The notes beneath the pieces are model-generated. The model worked only from the letters and a program-made list of their open reading frames with translations, made no database searches and was not told the origin of the DNA. The position numbers were made by a program, and so were the translations under genes. From NCBI GenBank assembly GCA_937897325.1, contig CALCOY010000009.1, positions 1 to 64,000 of the forward strand: a DNA stretch of 64,000 nt. Reading direction: 5' to 3'. Position 1 is the stretch's first letter. Each line of letters starts with the position of its first letter. Source of the stretch: an uncultured Shimia sp. Its GTDB lineage: Bacteria > Pseudomonadota > Alphaproteobacteria > Rhodobacterales > Rhodobacteraceae. Shown piece by piece: positions 27,091-36,320 of this stretch.

Positions 27091-27833
27091 GGCTGATCGT
27101 CCTCGTTCCCGCTTTTTGGCAGATTGAAGAAGCTGTCCGCGTCGACAAGGTTTTCCTCCTCTTCCTCGTCGTCATCCTCATCGGCCAACGTGAAGGTCTC
27201 AAGTCCTTCGATCGCGGTCGGGATCTTTGGTTCTGCTTCCATGCCCAGCGACTGTTCGGTGCTGACCAGCTTGCGCCGCTCGTCATCGCTCATCACTTCG
27301 CCCTCAGCCGCCTTCTTCTTCGCGGCCTTCTGCACCGCTGCGTCAAGCTCTGACTGCTTCGTCAGGCCAAGCGCCACCGGATCAACCGGCTGGATGTTCG
27401 AAATGTTCCAATGCGTCCGCTCCCGGATCGACTGGATTGTCGGCTTCGTCGTACCCACAAGCTTGGAGATCTGGCCATCCGTCAGTTCAGGGTGGAATTT
27501 AACCAACCAAAGGATCGCCGCCGGACGATCCTGCCGTTTGGAAAGCGGGGTGTAGCGCGGGCCGCGGCGCTTTTCTTCGCCAACCGCTGCGGCGTTGAAC
27601 TTGAGCTGTAGCTTGTGCAGAGGGTTGTCTTGCGCCTTGTCGATTTCTTGCTGCGTCAACTGGTTGTTCGCAATCGGGTCGAACCCCTTGACACCCGCCG
27701 CCACATCACCATCCGCGATGCCCTGAACCTCAAGCTCGTGCATGCCAACGAAATCCGCAATTTGCTTGAAAGAGATCGTCGTGTTGTCAACCAGCCAGAC
27801 GGCTGTGGCCTTCGCCATGATCGGTTTGTTCAT
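27087..27833 (-). CDS. trcR: Cell cycle transcriptional regulator TrcR (DUF1013)
   Basis: 248 residues of the DUF1013 family, found only in alphaproteobacteria. The N-terminus MAKATAVWLVDNTTISFKQI and the helix-turn-helix-like segment LTDGQISKLVGTTKPTIQSI (about 115-135) are typical. The C-terminus carries a strongly acidic stretch (DEDDDEEEEE near 228-238), which could contact RNA polymerase or basic partners. Family members act in cell-cycle transcription. Confidence 0.9.
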   Translation of the reverse strand: MNKPIMAKATAVWLVDNTTISFKQIADFVGMHELEVQGIADGDVAAGVKGFDPIANNQLTQQEIDKAQDNPLHKLQLKFNAAAVGEEKRRGPRYTPLSKRQDRPAAILWLVKFHPELTDGQISKLVGTTKPTIQSIRERTHWNISNIQPVDPVALGLTKQSELDAAVQKAAKKKAAEGEVMSDDERRKLVSTEQSLGMEAEPKIPTAIEGLETFTLADEDDDEEEEENLVDADSFFNLPKSGNEDDQP

Positions 27834-27963
27834 ATCAAAGCTCCTAACATGCCCTTCCTGTCGCCTGTCTCCAGGCGGTCCCGGGGATCTGGCCCGAAAC
27901 GGTTTCCGTTGTGGGGAAATTCCGCCGGGTTATAGTCGCGACATTCGCCAAAGGAAAGACCTG

Positions 27964-28593
27964 ATGCGTATTGTTCTGATCTGGCTTCTGCTCGCTCTAC
28001 CGGCCCATTCCGAGGGCGAGCAGAGCGGTGTCTTCGACTATTATGTAATGGCTCTGTCCTGGTCGCCCAACTGGTGCGCCATTGAGGGAGACGCGCGCGG
28101 GTCCGATCAATGTGACGCACGGCATGATCACGGTTGGATCTTGCACGGGCTTTGGCCGCAATTTCATCGCAGCTATCCGTCTTTCTGCAAAACCGCCGCG
28201 CGCCCACCATCGCGCCGCATGACCGCCGCGATGTCTGACATCATGGGCACCCCGGGTCTGGCCTGGCATCAATGGCGCAAGCACGGTGTCTGTACGGGTC
28301 TCTCTGCCGAAGACTATTACGCACTATCCCGCGTTGCCTATGCCAGCATCCAGCGCCCTTCCATCTTTCGCAGATTGGAGAACAGCGTGAAGCTGCCTGC
28401 GTCCGTGGTGGAAGAGGCTTTTCTGGCGGAAAACCGGTCGCTCGAACCTGACGGGATCACGATCACATGCCGGGGTGGCCACATTCAGGAAGCGCGGATC
28501 TGTCTTTCAAAATCGCTGGATCCGGTACCGTGCGGTCAGGATGTAGTGCGCGATTGCAAAGCAACTTCCGCGATTTTTGAGCCCGTCAGATGA
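27964..28593 (+). CDS. Ribonuclease T2 family protein
   Basis: 209 residues with a signal peptide (about 1-19). Both catalytic segments are present: CAS1 as WILHGLWPQ and CAS2 as WHQWRKHGVC, with the two active histidines. Eight or more cysteines fit a disulfide-stabilised periplasmic enzyme that cuts RNA through 2',3'-cyclic phosphates. Start ATG 27964 gives a proper signal peptide; the longer frame from 27742 does not. Divergent from trcR. Confidence 0.93.
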   Translation: MRIVLIWLLLALPAHSEGEQSGVFDYYVMALSWSPNWCAIEGDARGSDQCDARHDHGWILHGLWPQFHRSYPSFCKTAARPPSRRMTAAMSDIMGTPGLAWHQWRKHGVCTGLSAEDYYALSRVAYASIQRPSIFRRLENSVKLPASVVEEAFLAENRSLEPDGITITCRGGHIQEARICLSKSLDPVPCGQDVVRDCKATSAIFEPVR

Positions 28594-28743
28594 CATTGAA
28601 GGCAAAATCTTAGCGCGGCTGACTTGAATAAAAAAGTAAGGAAGACCCTACTTTGCGGATCCTCGCCAAGCGCGTAACCTTACGTCATATTTTCAGAAGC
28701 GGCATCTGATTTCGCCGCAGATTGATTGACGAGTGAGGGCCAA

Positions 28744-28884
28744 ATGGTCCGGGAATATGCTGCTACGCCGCCGACCTTATTTCAAACTGGCGCAGCAGCC
28801 GAGATGCAGGCGGAATTGCTGCGCCTGTCATCTCAGATCCTGATCGTGCGTGAGGTGTTCGGTGTAACAAGTGTGGTGTTGTAA
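28744..28884 (+). CDS. Small hypothetical protein (46 aa)
   Basis: ATG 28744 has a GAGGG sequence eight bases upstream and runs 46 codons to TAA. The product begins MVREYAATPPTLFQTGAAAE and continues as a hydrophobic/charged helix-like stretch rich in leucine. Codon choice resembles the neighbours. No family recognised. It lies alone in a 358-base gap, and the hairpin at 28900-28936 follows its stop. It may be a chance frame. Confidence 0.4.
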   Translation: MVREYAATPPTLFQTGAAAEMQAELLRLSSQILIVREVFGVTSVVL

Positions 28885-28899
28885 CGCGCGGCAGAATTG

Positions 28900-28936
28900 G
28901 ATGAGGGGCCGGCTTACCCCGTGCCGGCCCCTCATC
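28900..28936 (-). terminator. Hairpin terminator downstream of the quinone oxidoreductase
   Basis: Perfect 14-bp GC-rich stem (28900-28913 with 28923-28936, nine-base loop), 15 bases after the gene's stop codon. Neither side has a clean T run, so termination may be modest; it could also serve the small ORF on the plus strand. Confidence 0.6.
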
Positions 28937-28951
28937 TGTCGACAAGCTGGA

Positions 28952-29941
28952 CTAATCGCCCGCAACCCTCAGAACGATTTTTCCGATATGATCAGAGCTT
29001 TCCATGCGCCCATGGGCCAGAGCTGCATCCTCCAGATCAAACTCCGAATCCATAACCGGCGTGATCCGGCCATGCGACAGCAGCGGCCAGACCTTTTCGT
29101 GCAGTTCTTCCGCGATCTTTGCCTTGGCCAGATCGCTCTGCGGACGCAGCGTGCTGCCGGTCATCGTCAGTCGCCGCGTCATGAGCTGGGCGAAGTTCAC
29201 CTCAACCTTCGGCCCGCCAAGGAAAGCAATCTGCACCAGCCGACCGTCATCCGCCAATGCAGACAGGTTGCGCGGAATGTAGCTGCCACCGACCATGTCG
29301 AGGATCAGGTTCGCGCGACCTTCTGCCTTCATGATCTCGACGAAATCCTCGTCCCTGTAGTTGATCGCCCGCTCCGCGCCCAGCTTCACGCAGGCATCGC
29401 ATTTTTCCTGTGACCCAGCTGTGGCGAAAACGCGCGCCCCGAAGACACGGGCCAGCTGGATCGCGGTCGTTCCGATCCCGCTTGATCCGCCATGGACCAG
29501 GAACCTTTCGCCGCCCGAAAGCCCGCCGCGCATGAAGACGTTGGACCAGACCGTGAAGAATGTTTCCGGCAGGCAGGCCGCCTCCTTCAACGCCATGCCG
29601 TCCGGAACCGGCAGGCAGTGGGCCGCAGGTGTCGCAACAAAATCGGCGTAGCCGCCGCCCGGCAACAGGGCACATATCTGATCACCCACCGACTGGCCCG
29701 CGACGCCTGGACCAACCTCGACAATCGTACCCGACGCCTCAAGGCCCGGCAGATCGCTCGCGTCAGGCGGAGGATTGTAGAGCCCGGCCCGCTGCAACGC
29801 GTCCGGGCGGTTCACGCCCGCCCACGCAACCTCGATCACAACCTGGCCATGTCCCGCACTCGGTCTGGGCCGCCTGACACGTTTCAAAACATTGGGGCCC
29901 CCGTGCTGGCTGATTTCGATGGCACGCATTTGGTCTGTCAT
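28952..29941 (-). CDS. NAD(P)H-quinone oxidoreductase, zinc-independent MDR family
   Basis: 329 residues of the medium-chain dehydrogenase family, QOR/PIG3 branch. Catalytic-domain markers are GVNRPDALQRAG near 50 and GLEASGTI. The nucleotide-binding loop is HGGSSGIGTTAIQLA. No structural zinc cysteine cluster is present. It would reduce quinones with NADPH in the cytoplasm. ATG 29941 was chosen; MRAIEIS at 29929 is an alternative. Confidence 0.88.
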   Translation of the reverse strand: MTDQMRAIEISQHGGPNVLKRVRRPRPSAGHGQVVIEVAWAGVNRPDALQRAGLYNPPPDASDLPGLEASGTIVEVGPGVAGQSVGDQICALLPGGGYADFVATPAAHCLPVPDGMALKEAACLPETFFTVWSNVFMRGGLSGGERFLVHGGSSGIGTTAIQLARVFGARVFATAGSQEKCDACVKLGAERAINYRDEDFVEIMKAEGRANLILDMVGGSYIPRNLSALADDGRLVQIAFLGGPKVEVNFAQLMTRRLTMTGSTLRPQSDLAKAKIAEELHEKVWPLLSHGRITPVMDSEFDLEDAALAHGRMESSDHIGKIVLRVAGD

Positions 29942-30001
29942 AGCTTTGATCCGTTCGCTTTTTGGCACCGTATCGTCATTTGTCAGACAAAAGGAACCCG
30001 G

Positions 30002-30352
30002 ATGCTGATCGCCACGCTCTTTCTCAATCTGCTGATTTTAGTGCCGCTTGTCTGGGTTCTGCTGTCCGCACCCGGATCGCTCGACCGGGTTTTTGGCGCG
30101 CAAAGCGACGCGCGCGATATCCTGACCTGCGTCTATGCCAGCATTGCCCTGGTCAGCGCAGGACTGATCGCTGCACTTTGGCGAGATCTTGAGTGGGCTG
30201 TACCAGCGACGCTGGCACTTTTTGCTGTGCAGATCAGCTACAAGTCCGCCACTCTCATCCTGGTCGGACTTCAAAGCCCGATCGTGCAGACCAACCTTCT
30301 CGTCGTCGTCGTTCAGATGATCGCCATTGCCACACTGATCCTGCGGGGCTGA
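30002..30352 (+). CDS. Small integral membrane protein, unknown function
   Basis: 116 residues with four predicted membrane spans (about 3-22, 45-63, 67-85 and 95-114). No recognised family. Start ATG 30002 has AAAGGA eight bases upstream; the longer frame from 29492 is antisense to the oxidoreductase. Divergent from the quinone oxidoreductase and directly abutting the convergent coq9 stop. Confidence 0.7.
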   Translation: MLIATLFLNLLILVPLVWVLLSAPGSLDRVFGAQSDARDILTCVYASIALVSAGLIAALWRDLEWAVPATLALFAVQISYKSATLILVGLQSPIVQTNLLVVVVQMIAIATLILRG

Positions 30353-31051
30353 TCAGTTACCGGATGGTGACCAGCGGCCAGGCATGTCCATTCGGTCCGT
30401 TTTCCTGGGCCGACGTACACGACCAAAAAGCCAGATCGGTCCTGCCATTGCCCGGCTCACGATCGGGTTGTCGCGCATCCTTGCCTTGACCTTCTCGATC
30501 TCCATCACGTTGTCGATGCGGCGGTCGAGAAAGGCCCAGGTCGCTTGATGATCAATCGAATCGTCGCCCAGCCAATAAAGCACCGTCGCTGAATAAACTC
30601 CGCTGAGTGTCGCGCGCTTGGTGTACCAGTTGATATCGTCTGAGGTATCTCCAAGCGCATCCCAGATCTTGTCCGTTGTTCCCCAGATCAGCTTGGCTCC
30701 GTCAACCGCATGCATCGGCAGAGCGAAAAGGGTGGTGCCCCGGCGCACCGCCTCTTTGTCCTCGACGACCTCAAGCCGAAGGCGCACGGCACGGGCCACC
30801 TTGTCGCGGAACCGCATGTTGCTCAGATCTTCCTCGGCCAATCGTTCGAGCATCTGCGCATCTGTTCGGCGATGATAGGCGACGGCAAGGTCAACCGCCC
30901 CGCGCGGACAGATCGACCGGGCAAGCGGCAGGTCGATTTCAGCATCCGCTGCCGCCGCACGAAAGGTTGCCTCCGACCAGCCATCAAAGGGAACGTGGCT
31001 AAGTGCTGCGTCAAGCAAGCGGTCTTTGGTCTGTTCGTAAGAGACGGTCAT
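30353..31051 (-). CDS. COQ9 family protein (ubiquinone biosynthesis accessory)
   Basis: 232 residues. A TetR-like N-terminal helical region (RLLDAALSHVPFDGWSEAT) precedes the COQ9 core with DDINWYTKRATLSGVYSATV and the W-D-rich segment after it. COQ9 binds lipids and assists COQ7 hydroxylase in ubiquinone synthesis. Start ATG 31051 with AAAGGA upstream; the extension to 31135 is unsupported. It is divergent from rpsU. Confidence 0.9.
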   Translation of the reverse strand: MTVSYEQTKDRLLDAALSHVPFDGWSEATFRAAAADAEIDLPLARSICPRGAVDLAVAYHRRTDAQMLERLAEEDLSNMRFRDKVARAVRLRLEVVEDKEAVRRGTTLFALPMHAVDGAKLIWGTTDKIWDALGDTSDDINWYTKRATLSGVYSATVLYWLGDDSIDHQATWAFLDRRIDNVMEIEKVKARMRDNPIVSRAMAGPIWLFGRVRRPRKTDRMDMPGRWSPSGN

Positions 31052-31164
31052 ATTCGGTCCTTTCCAGAAGAACGTCCGAGACTGGACAACGTAGTGTCGC
31101 CTTGCTATAGGGACACCTCCTGCAAATCCTTGCAACTCAAATCTAGAAAGGTGGTGACAACCAC

Positions 31165-31371
31165 ATGCAGGTTAGTGTTCGCGACAACAATGTCGATCAG
31201 GCGCTCCGCGCTCTGAAGAAAAAGCTGCAGCGCGAAGGCGTCTTCCGCGAAATGAAGCTCAAACAACATTTCGAAAAGCCGTCCGAAAAGAAAGCGCGCG
31301 AGAAAGCTGAAGCGATCCGCCGTGCCCGAAAGCTCGCACGGAAAAAAGCACAGCGCGAAGGCATGATGTAA
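31165..31371 (+). CDS. rpsU: 30S ribosomal protein S21
   Basis: 68 residues, basic, [20 protein letters not shown], with a lysine/arginine-rich C-terminal helix. Usual size for S21, which binds near the 16S rRNA 3' end. Followed by a good terminator, so it is probably monocistronic. Confidence 0.97.
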   Translation: MQVSVRDNNVDQALRALKKKLQREGVFREMKLKQHFEKPSEKKAREKAEAIRRARKLARKKAQREGMM

Positions 31372-31399
31372 GCCATCCCTTCAGCTATGCGAAAGAGGA

Positions 31400-31433
31400 A
31401 GCCCCTGCCGACCGGTGGGGGTTTTGCTTTTTT
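31400..31433 (+). terminator. Rho-independent terminator of rpsU
   Basis: AAGCCCC stem pairing with GGGGGTT, followed by TTGCTTTTTT, about 30 bases after the rpsU stop. Confidence 0.85.
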
Positions 31434-31466
31434 AGGTTTGATTGTGTTTGGACTGCAGCAGCAGCA

Positions 31467-33047
31467 CTAAGCAGCGCTCGTTGCGCCCCCGTCTCGTCCA
31501 CTGTCATTGCCCAAATGAAAAACCGACAATCGGTCCGTGATGTCTGTCATTCCTTCGGTCAGTTTTGCGCAGGCCGTATTGGTTTCCTCGAACATCGCCG
31601 CATTGCTTTGCGCAACGGCGTCAAGCTGACTTACCGAACTGCTGATATCTCCCAGACCGTCAGATTGTTCTTTGGCCGCGTTTGCAATCCGTTCGACGGA
31701 AGCCGTCATGTCCGACACAGACGCAACGATCGCGTCCAGCGCATCGCCTGCCTCTTCTGCGAGGATCACGCCGGACTTCACTTGCGTTTCACTGCGCTTG
31801 ATCAGGGTGCTGATCCCTTGCGCCGCTTCGGTCGCACGTTGAGACAATGCCCTCACCTCTGAGGCGACCACCGAAAATCCGCGGCCCGCCTCACCAGCGC
31901 GCGCGGCCTCGATCCCGGCATTGAGCGCGAGGAGATTGGTCTGAAAGGCGATGCCGTCGATCAATGCGTTAATCTTGCCGATCTCGCGCGAGGTTTCTTC
32001 GATCGTGCCCATGGCCCCAACGACCTTGCGCACAACCTTACCACCCGCTTCGGCACCGGATTTCACGGAAATCGCCACGCCCGCCGTCGAGGTTGCGTTG
32101 TCAGACGTCTCACGCACTGCACCATTCAGGGTATTGATCGCCGCACCGGTTTTTTCGAGGGAGGCCACCTGCGTTTCAGTCCGAGAGGCCAGGTTACCTG
32201 CCGACTTGCTGACTGCGGAGACCTGGGCCAGCAGGTCTATCGTTTCGGCCGATACGTCCGAAAGAACAGCGCGCAGCATCTGCAAAGTACGATTGTAGTC
32301 CTGCCGCAAGGCCTCGTAGCTTTGCGGGAAGTCTTCATCGATCTCGGTTGTCAGGTCGCCTGCGGCAATCCGCGCCAAGCCTTTGCGCAAACGTGTCACC
32401 ACCAAATCTTGTTCATCCAGAATGCGCTGACGCTCCTGAGCGTCGCGTTCTTCGGCTTGGCGTGTGGCAGCATCCGCCTTTTCGCGCGCCTCACGCTCGT
32501 GCTGCAATTGTGCGATGACCTTTTCGGACTGGCGTTGTGCCTCATGCGCCCTTTCGGTCTCCGCTTGTGCATGCTGGCTTGAGGCCTCTGCACGCTGGGT
32601 CAGCGCTTCTGCTTCGCTTTTTGCCGCCTGCATGGCCTGCATGCTTTGGCTGACCTGCACGCTTAATTGAAGACCGGACCGGACAATGAAGAATAGGATC
32701 AGAACCAGAAAACCCACGATCACGCCATGAAACAATGCCCTTTCGATGTTAATCAAAAGGTCGACGCTGGGAAAAACCAGCTCGGGCAGAAAGACACCCA
32801 AAGCCACGTGATGCAAAACAACCGTAAAGGCGGCGAGCAGGATGGTTTTGACGTCGACAAGAACGGAAAGGGCCGCCAGCGCCACGTAGAACATCATGTG
32901 CGAATCGATCTGCCAGTCAGTCCCCGAGAAGGCTGCGGTGAGGGCAATGGCTTGCCCCACTGTCGCCTGACCCAATATGATGCGGTGATGTCTGTGTCTG
33001 CTGCGGACCGCCCAGAAAGCGACTATGGCCGACCCGATCGAGATCAC
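31467..33047 (-). CDS. Methyl-accepting chemotaxis protein (main part of a frame-shifted gene)
   Basis: 526 residues from the GTG at 33047. A multi-span membrane sensor region (about 1-125) is followed by a long coiled coil (130-210), a HAMP-like segment ([14 protein letters not shown] near 220) and a receptor signalling domain whose tip reads [19 protein letters not shown]. It should signal to CheA/CheW. No C-terminal CheR-binding pentapeptide is seen. The N-terminus looks incomplete: an upstream frame (33044-33184) supplies a plausible beginning in a different frame. Confidence 0.85.
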   Translation of the reverse strand: MISIGSAIVAFWAVRSRHRHHRIILGQATVGQAIALTAAFSGTDWQIDSHMMFYVALAALSVLVDVKTILLAAFTVVLHHVALGVFLPELVFPSVDLLINIERALFHGVIVGFLVLILFFIVRSGLQLSVQVSQSMQAMQAAKSEAEALTQRAEASSQHAQAETERAHEAQRQSEKVIAQLQHEREAREKADAATRQAEERDAQERQRILDEQDLVVTRLRKGLARIAAGDLTTEIDEDFPQSYEALRQDYNRTLQMLRAVLSDVSAETIDLLAQVSAVSKSAGNLASRTETQVASLEKTGAAINTLNGAVRETSDNATSTAGVAISVKSGAEAGGKVVRKVVGAMGTIEETSREIGKINALIDGIAFQTNLLALNAGIEAARAGEAGRGFSVVASEVRALSQRATEAAQGISTLIKRSETQVKSGVILAEEAGDALDAIVASVSDMTASVERIANAAKEQSDGLGDISSSVSQLDAVAQSNAAMFEETNTACAKLTEGMTDITDRLSVFHLGNDSGRDGGATSAA

Positions 33048-33184
33048 ACCGGCAACGCCGATCCTATGGGTAAGACCAGTCCCAAAATAGCGATCAGAAC
33101 CGATAGCGGTGCGCCAAACCTTAAGAGGCGGATGGCTGCTTCATCTCTTGATGCTTCCAGCATGGGGGTGGCAATCGTGCTCAT
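33044..33184 (-). pseudogene. N-terminal segment of the chemotaxis receptor in another frame
   Basis: From ATG 33184 the frame encodes [20 protein letters not shown] followed by a hydrophobic segment ([17 protein letters not shown]) and stops at TGA within the sequence CCGGTGTGATC. The receptor frame resumes at the overlapping GTG (33047) with [14 protein letters not shown], a natural continuation of the membrane segment. One missing base in the GTGTG stretch would explain the break. A sequencing error, a real mutation or recoding are all possible. Confidence 0.6.
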
Positions 33185-33333
33185 ATCTTGACCCCGCAGA
33201 TCCGCGCGATGGCCGCGTCGTCCAACACCAACAGACATATGATCAGAAACACACGCATGAACGTCCACAAAACTCAGTTCGGCGAGTGAATAGGCCCAAG
33301 TATTGAACATTTGGCTAATCGGACGACGATCCC

Positions 33334-33792
33334 TCAGACCGGCAGCGCCGTCGTCTTGAAGACGGTTCTGAGTGCGAAGCTCGATTGCATCTGCGCGACC
33401 CCTGGAAGGCGGGCGAGAGAACGGCGGTGGATCTGCGCGAAATCCTCGGTGTTCTGCGCGACGACCTTCAACAAATAATCCGCGCTGCCCGCCATCAGGT
33501 GGCATTCCAGCACGTCCGGTATTCGAGCCACGGCGCGCTCGAACGCCTCAAGCACCTCGTCGCTTTGGCCCTGAAGGGTGATCTCAACGAAGACGGTCGT
33601 CGGCACATTCAGCTTTCGCGCGTCAAGCAGTGCGACGTAGTCTCGGATGTAACCCTCCGCCTCCAGCCGTGCGACGCGGCGATGGCAAGCTGAGGCCGAA
33701 AGATGGACCGTCTCGCTCAGTTCTGCGTTAGACATCCGCCCCTTCTTTTGCAGGGCGCGTAGAATTCGGCTATCGGTGTCATCAAGGCTCAT
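33334..33792 (-). CDS. Lrp/AsnC family transcriptional regulator
   Basis: 152 residues. The N-terminal helix-turn-helix is DDTDSRILRALQKKGRMSNA followed by LSASACHRRVARLEAEG. The C-terminal RAM/AsnC ligand domain includes VLECHLMAGSADYLLKV. It is divergent from alanine dehydrogenase, the classic arrangement for an AldR-like regulator that senses amino acids. Confidence 0.92.
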   Translation of the reverse strand: MSLDDTDSRILRALQKKGRMSNAELSETVHLSASACHRRVARLEAEGYIRDYVALLDARKLNVPTTVFVEITLQGQSDEVLEAFERAVARIPDVLECHLMAGSADYLLKVVAQNTEDFAQIHRRSLARLPGVAQMQSSFALRTVFKTTALPV

Positions 33793-33825
33793 CTCGCCAA
33801 ATTCTTCGATCCTTGCGCTGTTTTC

Positions 33826-33840
33826 CAGAAGAATCTTCTG
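33826..33840. promoter_or_regulatory. Lrp-type palindrome upstream of alanine dehydrogenase
   Basis: CAGAAGAATCTTCTG has perfect 7-bp arms around one base. It matches 12 of 15 positions of the Lrp consensus YAGHAWATTWTDCTR. It lies between the divergent lrp and ald genes. Confidence 0.65.
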
Positions 33841-33924
33841 TGTTTGCCGCTAACATCTCAAAGGTTTTTGTCTGACTTTGCAGCGGAAGGGGCGCAAAAT
33901 TCGGTTGGGGATAAGGAGGAATCT

Positions 33925-35043
33925 ATGAAGATTGGTTGTCCAACCGAAATCAAACCGCAGGAATTTCGTGTCGGGCTGACCCCGGCGGCTTCGCAAGAGG
34001 CAAGGGCACACGGGCATGACCTGCTGGTTCAAAGCGGGGCCGGACTGGGCGCGGGTTTCGCAGATGAAGACTACCTGCAAGCCGGTGCAACGATCGTTGA
34101 CACAGCTCAGGAAATCTTTGCCAACGCGGACATGATCGTCAAAGTGAAGGAGCCGCAAGCCGTCGAACGCCAGATGCTTCGCGAAGGGCAGTTGCTTTTT
34201 ACTTACCTGCATCTCGCCCCCGATCCAGAGCAGACAAAGGACCTGCTCGCATCGGGCTGCACCGCCATAGCATACGAGACCGTGACGGACGATCAGGGCG
34301 GCCTTCCCTTGTTGGCGCCCATGTCCGAAGTCGCCGGAAAGCTCGCCCCGCAGATGGGCGCATGGACACTGCAAAAGGCCAATGGCGGTCGCGGCGTTTT
34401 GATGGGCGGCGTGCCCGGCGTGGCCCCGGCCAAAGTCGTCGTCATCGGCGGAGGCGTCGTGGGAACACATGCCGCACGCGTTGCAGCAGGGATGGGAGCC
34501 GATGTGACCGTGCTTGACCGCAGCCTGACCCGGCTGCGCTACTTGGATGACATGTTTGGCCGCCTCTTTAAGACGGGCTACGCAAGCGCTGCAACCACCG
34601 CAGAGCTTGTCATTAAAGCCGACATGGTGATCGGCGCGGTGCTGATCCCGGGTGCAGCCGCCCCGAAACTGGTTACGCGCGCGCAGCTCTCTACGATGAA
34701 ACCAGGCGCCGCGATTGTGGATGTGGCGATTGACCAGGGCGGCTGTTTTGAGACATCCAAGGCCACGACCCATCAAGATCCGATCTACGAGGTCGACGGC
34801 ATCATGCATTACTGCGTGGCGAATATGCCCGGCGCCGTGGCGCGCAGCTCAACGCTGGCGCTTAGCCACGCGACGATGCCCTTCATGCTGGACTTGGCCG
34901 ACAAGGGCTGGCAACAGGCCTGCACTGATGAACCACATCTGCTGGACGGGCTGAACGTTCATGCCGGAAACTTGACATACTACGCCGTGGGAATGGCCCT
35001 TGGCATAGACGTCCTGTCCCCGACGCTGGCCCTAAAAAGCTGA
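33925..35043 (+). CDS. ald: Alanine dehydrogenase
   Basis: 372 residues, normal for the family. R15, K75 and H96 are in the expected catalytic and pyruvate-binding positions. The NAD-binding segment is VVVIGGGVVGTHAARVAAGM, and the catalytic Asp lies in IVDVAIDQGG. It converts L-alanine to pyruvate and ammonia with NAD. Start ATG 33925 with TAAGGAGG upstream; the longer frame from 33844 is rejected. Probably controlled by the divergent Lrp protein. Confidence 0.96.
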   Translation: MKIGCPTEIKPQEFRVGLTPAASQEARAHGHDLLVQSGAGLGAGFADEDYLQAGATIVDTAQEIFANADMIVKVKEPQAVERQMLREGQLLFTYLHLAPDPEQTKDLLASGCTAIAYETVTDDQGGLPLLAPMSEVAGKLAPQMGAWTLQKANGGRGVLMGGVPGVAPAKVVVIGGGVVGTHAARVAAGMGADVTVLDRSLTRLRYLDDMFGRLFKTGYASAATTAELVIKADMVIGAVLIPGAAAPKLVTRAQLSTMKPGAAIVDVAIDQGGCFETSKATTHQDPIYEVDGIMHYCVANMPGAVARSSTLALSHATMPFMLDLADKGWQQACTDEPHLLDGLNVHAGNLTYYAVGMALGIDVLSPTLALKS

Positions 35044-35071
35044 AAGCCCAGCCAAAATGCCAGGCTTTCAG
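35035..35071 (-). terminator. Terminator between ald and mscL (best on the mscL side)
   Basis: Inverted repeat CTGAAAGCC (35040-35048) and GGCTTTCAG (35063-35071). On the minus strand it is followed by CTTTTT, fitting termination of mscL. On the plus strand the tail is weaker (GGGTGTCGTTTT) but may also end ald. Confidence 0.7.
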
Positions 35072-35080
35072 GGTGTCGTT

Positions 35081-35479
35081 TTAGTTCTGCGCCTTCAAGG
35101 CGTCGCGGATTTCCATCAGCAACTCTTCCTGGGTGGGGCCTGCAGGTTCTTCCTCTGCGGCTTCTTCCGGGGCGGTGGTAGCTTCTTTCACCCGGTTGAC
35201 CATTTTTACGAGAATAAAGACAACCCATGCGATGATGAGAAAATTGATTAAGGCCATGATGAAATTGCCGTAGGCAAAGATCGCGCCATCCTCACCGTCG
35301 GACAAACGAAAGCCGAGACCCGAGAAGTCGATCCCGCCGGTAAAAAGACTGATGATCGGATTGATCAGATCATCCACCAAAGAAGTCACAATGGCAGTAA
35401 ACGCCGCACCAATGATGATGCCAACGGCCATATCCATGACGTTGCCCTTGGCGATGAAATCTTTGAATTCTTGTATCAT
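35081..35479 (-). CDS. mscL: Large-conductance mechanosensitive channel
   Basis: 132 residues. N-terminal [20 protein letters not shown], pore helix with small residues ([12 protein letters not shown]), a periplasmic loop, a second span ([20 protein letters not shown]) and a C-terminal helix. It opens under membrane tension to release solutes in osmotic downshock. An alanine/glutamate-rich linker (about 100-115) precedes the last helix. Confidence 0.96.
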   Translation of the reverse strand: MIQEFKDFIAKGNVMDMAVGIIIGAAFTAIVTSLVDDLINPIISLFTGGIDFSGLGFRLSDGEDGAIFAYGNFIMALINFLIIAWVVFILVKMVNRVKEATTAPEEAAEEEPAGPTQEELLMEIRDALKAQN

Positions 35480-35624
35480 TTAGGTTCCCTGTCCATTTTG
35501 CTGCGAAGCGCCGACTGTTTAGACGTGCGCTTATGAACATTGGTTAACACATCTGCTCACACGGTCATCCCTGTTTCACCGGGGAATTCCGCCTATCTCG
35601 GCCCCATAACTTCAGGAGATCCAA

Positions 35625-36320
35625 ATGACCGACCTCAGCGCTTTTCCCATTACGCAAAAATGGACACCCCAAAACCCCGATATTCTTCAGCTCTTTTCTT
35701 TTCCGACCCCAAATGGCGTGAAGGTTTCAATCGCCTTGGAAGAAATGGAAATCCCGTATGAGGCGCACAAAGTCACACTCGCCGATGCGGACGTGAAGAG
35801 CCCCGAGTTTCTCTCGCTCAATCCCAACAACAAGATCCCGGCAATAGTCGACCCGCATGGTCCCGACGGCCCGATTGGCCTGTTCGAATCCGGCGCAATC
35901 CTGATCTATCTGGCCGAAAAGTCGGGCAAGCTGATCGGTGACACCCCAGTGGAACGTGCCCACGTCCTTCAATGGCTCATGTTCCAGATGGGCGGTCTCG
36001 GCCCCATGTTCGGGCAGATGGGCTTTTTCTACAAATTTGCGGGCAGCGAATGGGAAGACAAGCGCCCGCAGCAACGATACATCGCCGAAGCAAAGCGCCT
36101 GATGGCCGTTCTGGACAAAGAGCTTGAAGGCAAAGACTGGATCACCGACAGCTACTCGATTGCCGACATCGCCATCGCACCCTGGCTCCGCGCGCTCGAT
36201 TTCTACGGTGCCAAAGAAACGTTGGGCTGGGAAGATCACACCAACCTTGTGGCCTACCTGGATCGTTTCCTGGCGCGGCCTGCGGTTCAAACCGGCCTTG
36301 TCACCCCGCCTCGGGACTAG
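35625..36320 (+). CDS. Glutathione S-transferase family protein, YfcG-like
   Basis: 231 residues. The thioredoxin-fold N-domain carries NPNNKIPAIVD and the ES (GLFESGAI) that binds the glutathione gamma-glutamyl group; an all-helical C-domain follows with FMFQ-like LMFQMGGLGPMFGQ. These features match the YfcG/Nu class of glutathione-dependent disulfide reductases, which lack a catalytic Tyr or Cys. The stop overlaps the convergent ytoQ gene by four bases. Confidence 0.88.
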   Translation: MTDLSAFPITQKWTPQNPDILQLFSFPTPNGVKVSIALEEMEIPYEAHKVTLADADVKSPEFLSLNPNNKIPAIVDPHGPDGPIGLFESGAILIYLAEKSGKLIGDTPVERAHVLQWLMFQMGGLGPMFGQMGFFYKFAGSEWEDKRPQQRYIAEAKRLMAVLDKELEGKDWITDSYSIADIAIAPWLRALDFYGAKETLGWEDHTNLVAYLDRFLARPAVQTGLVTPPRD

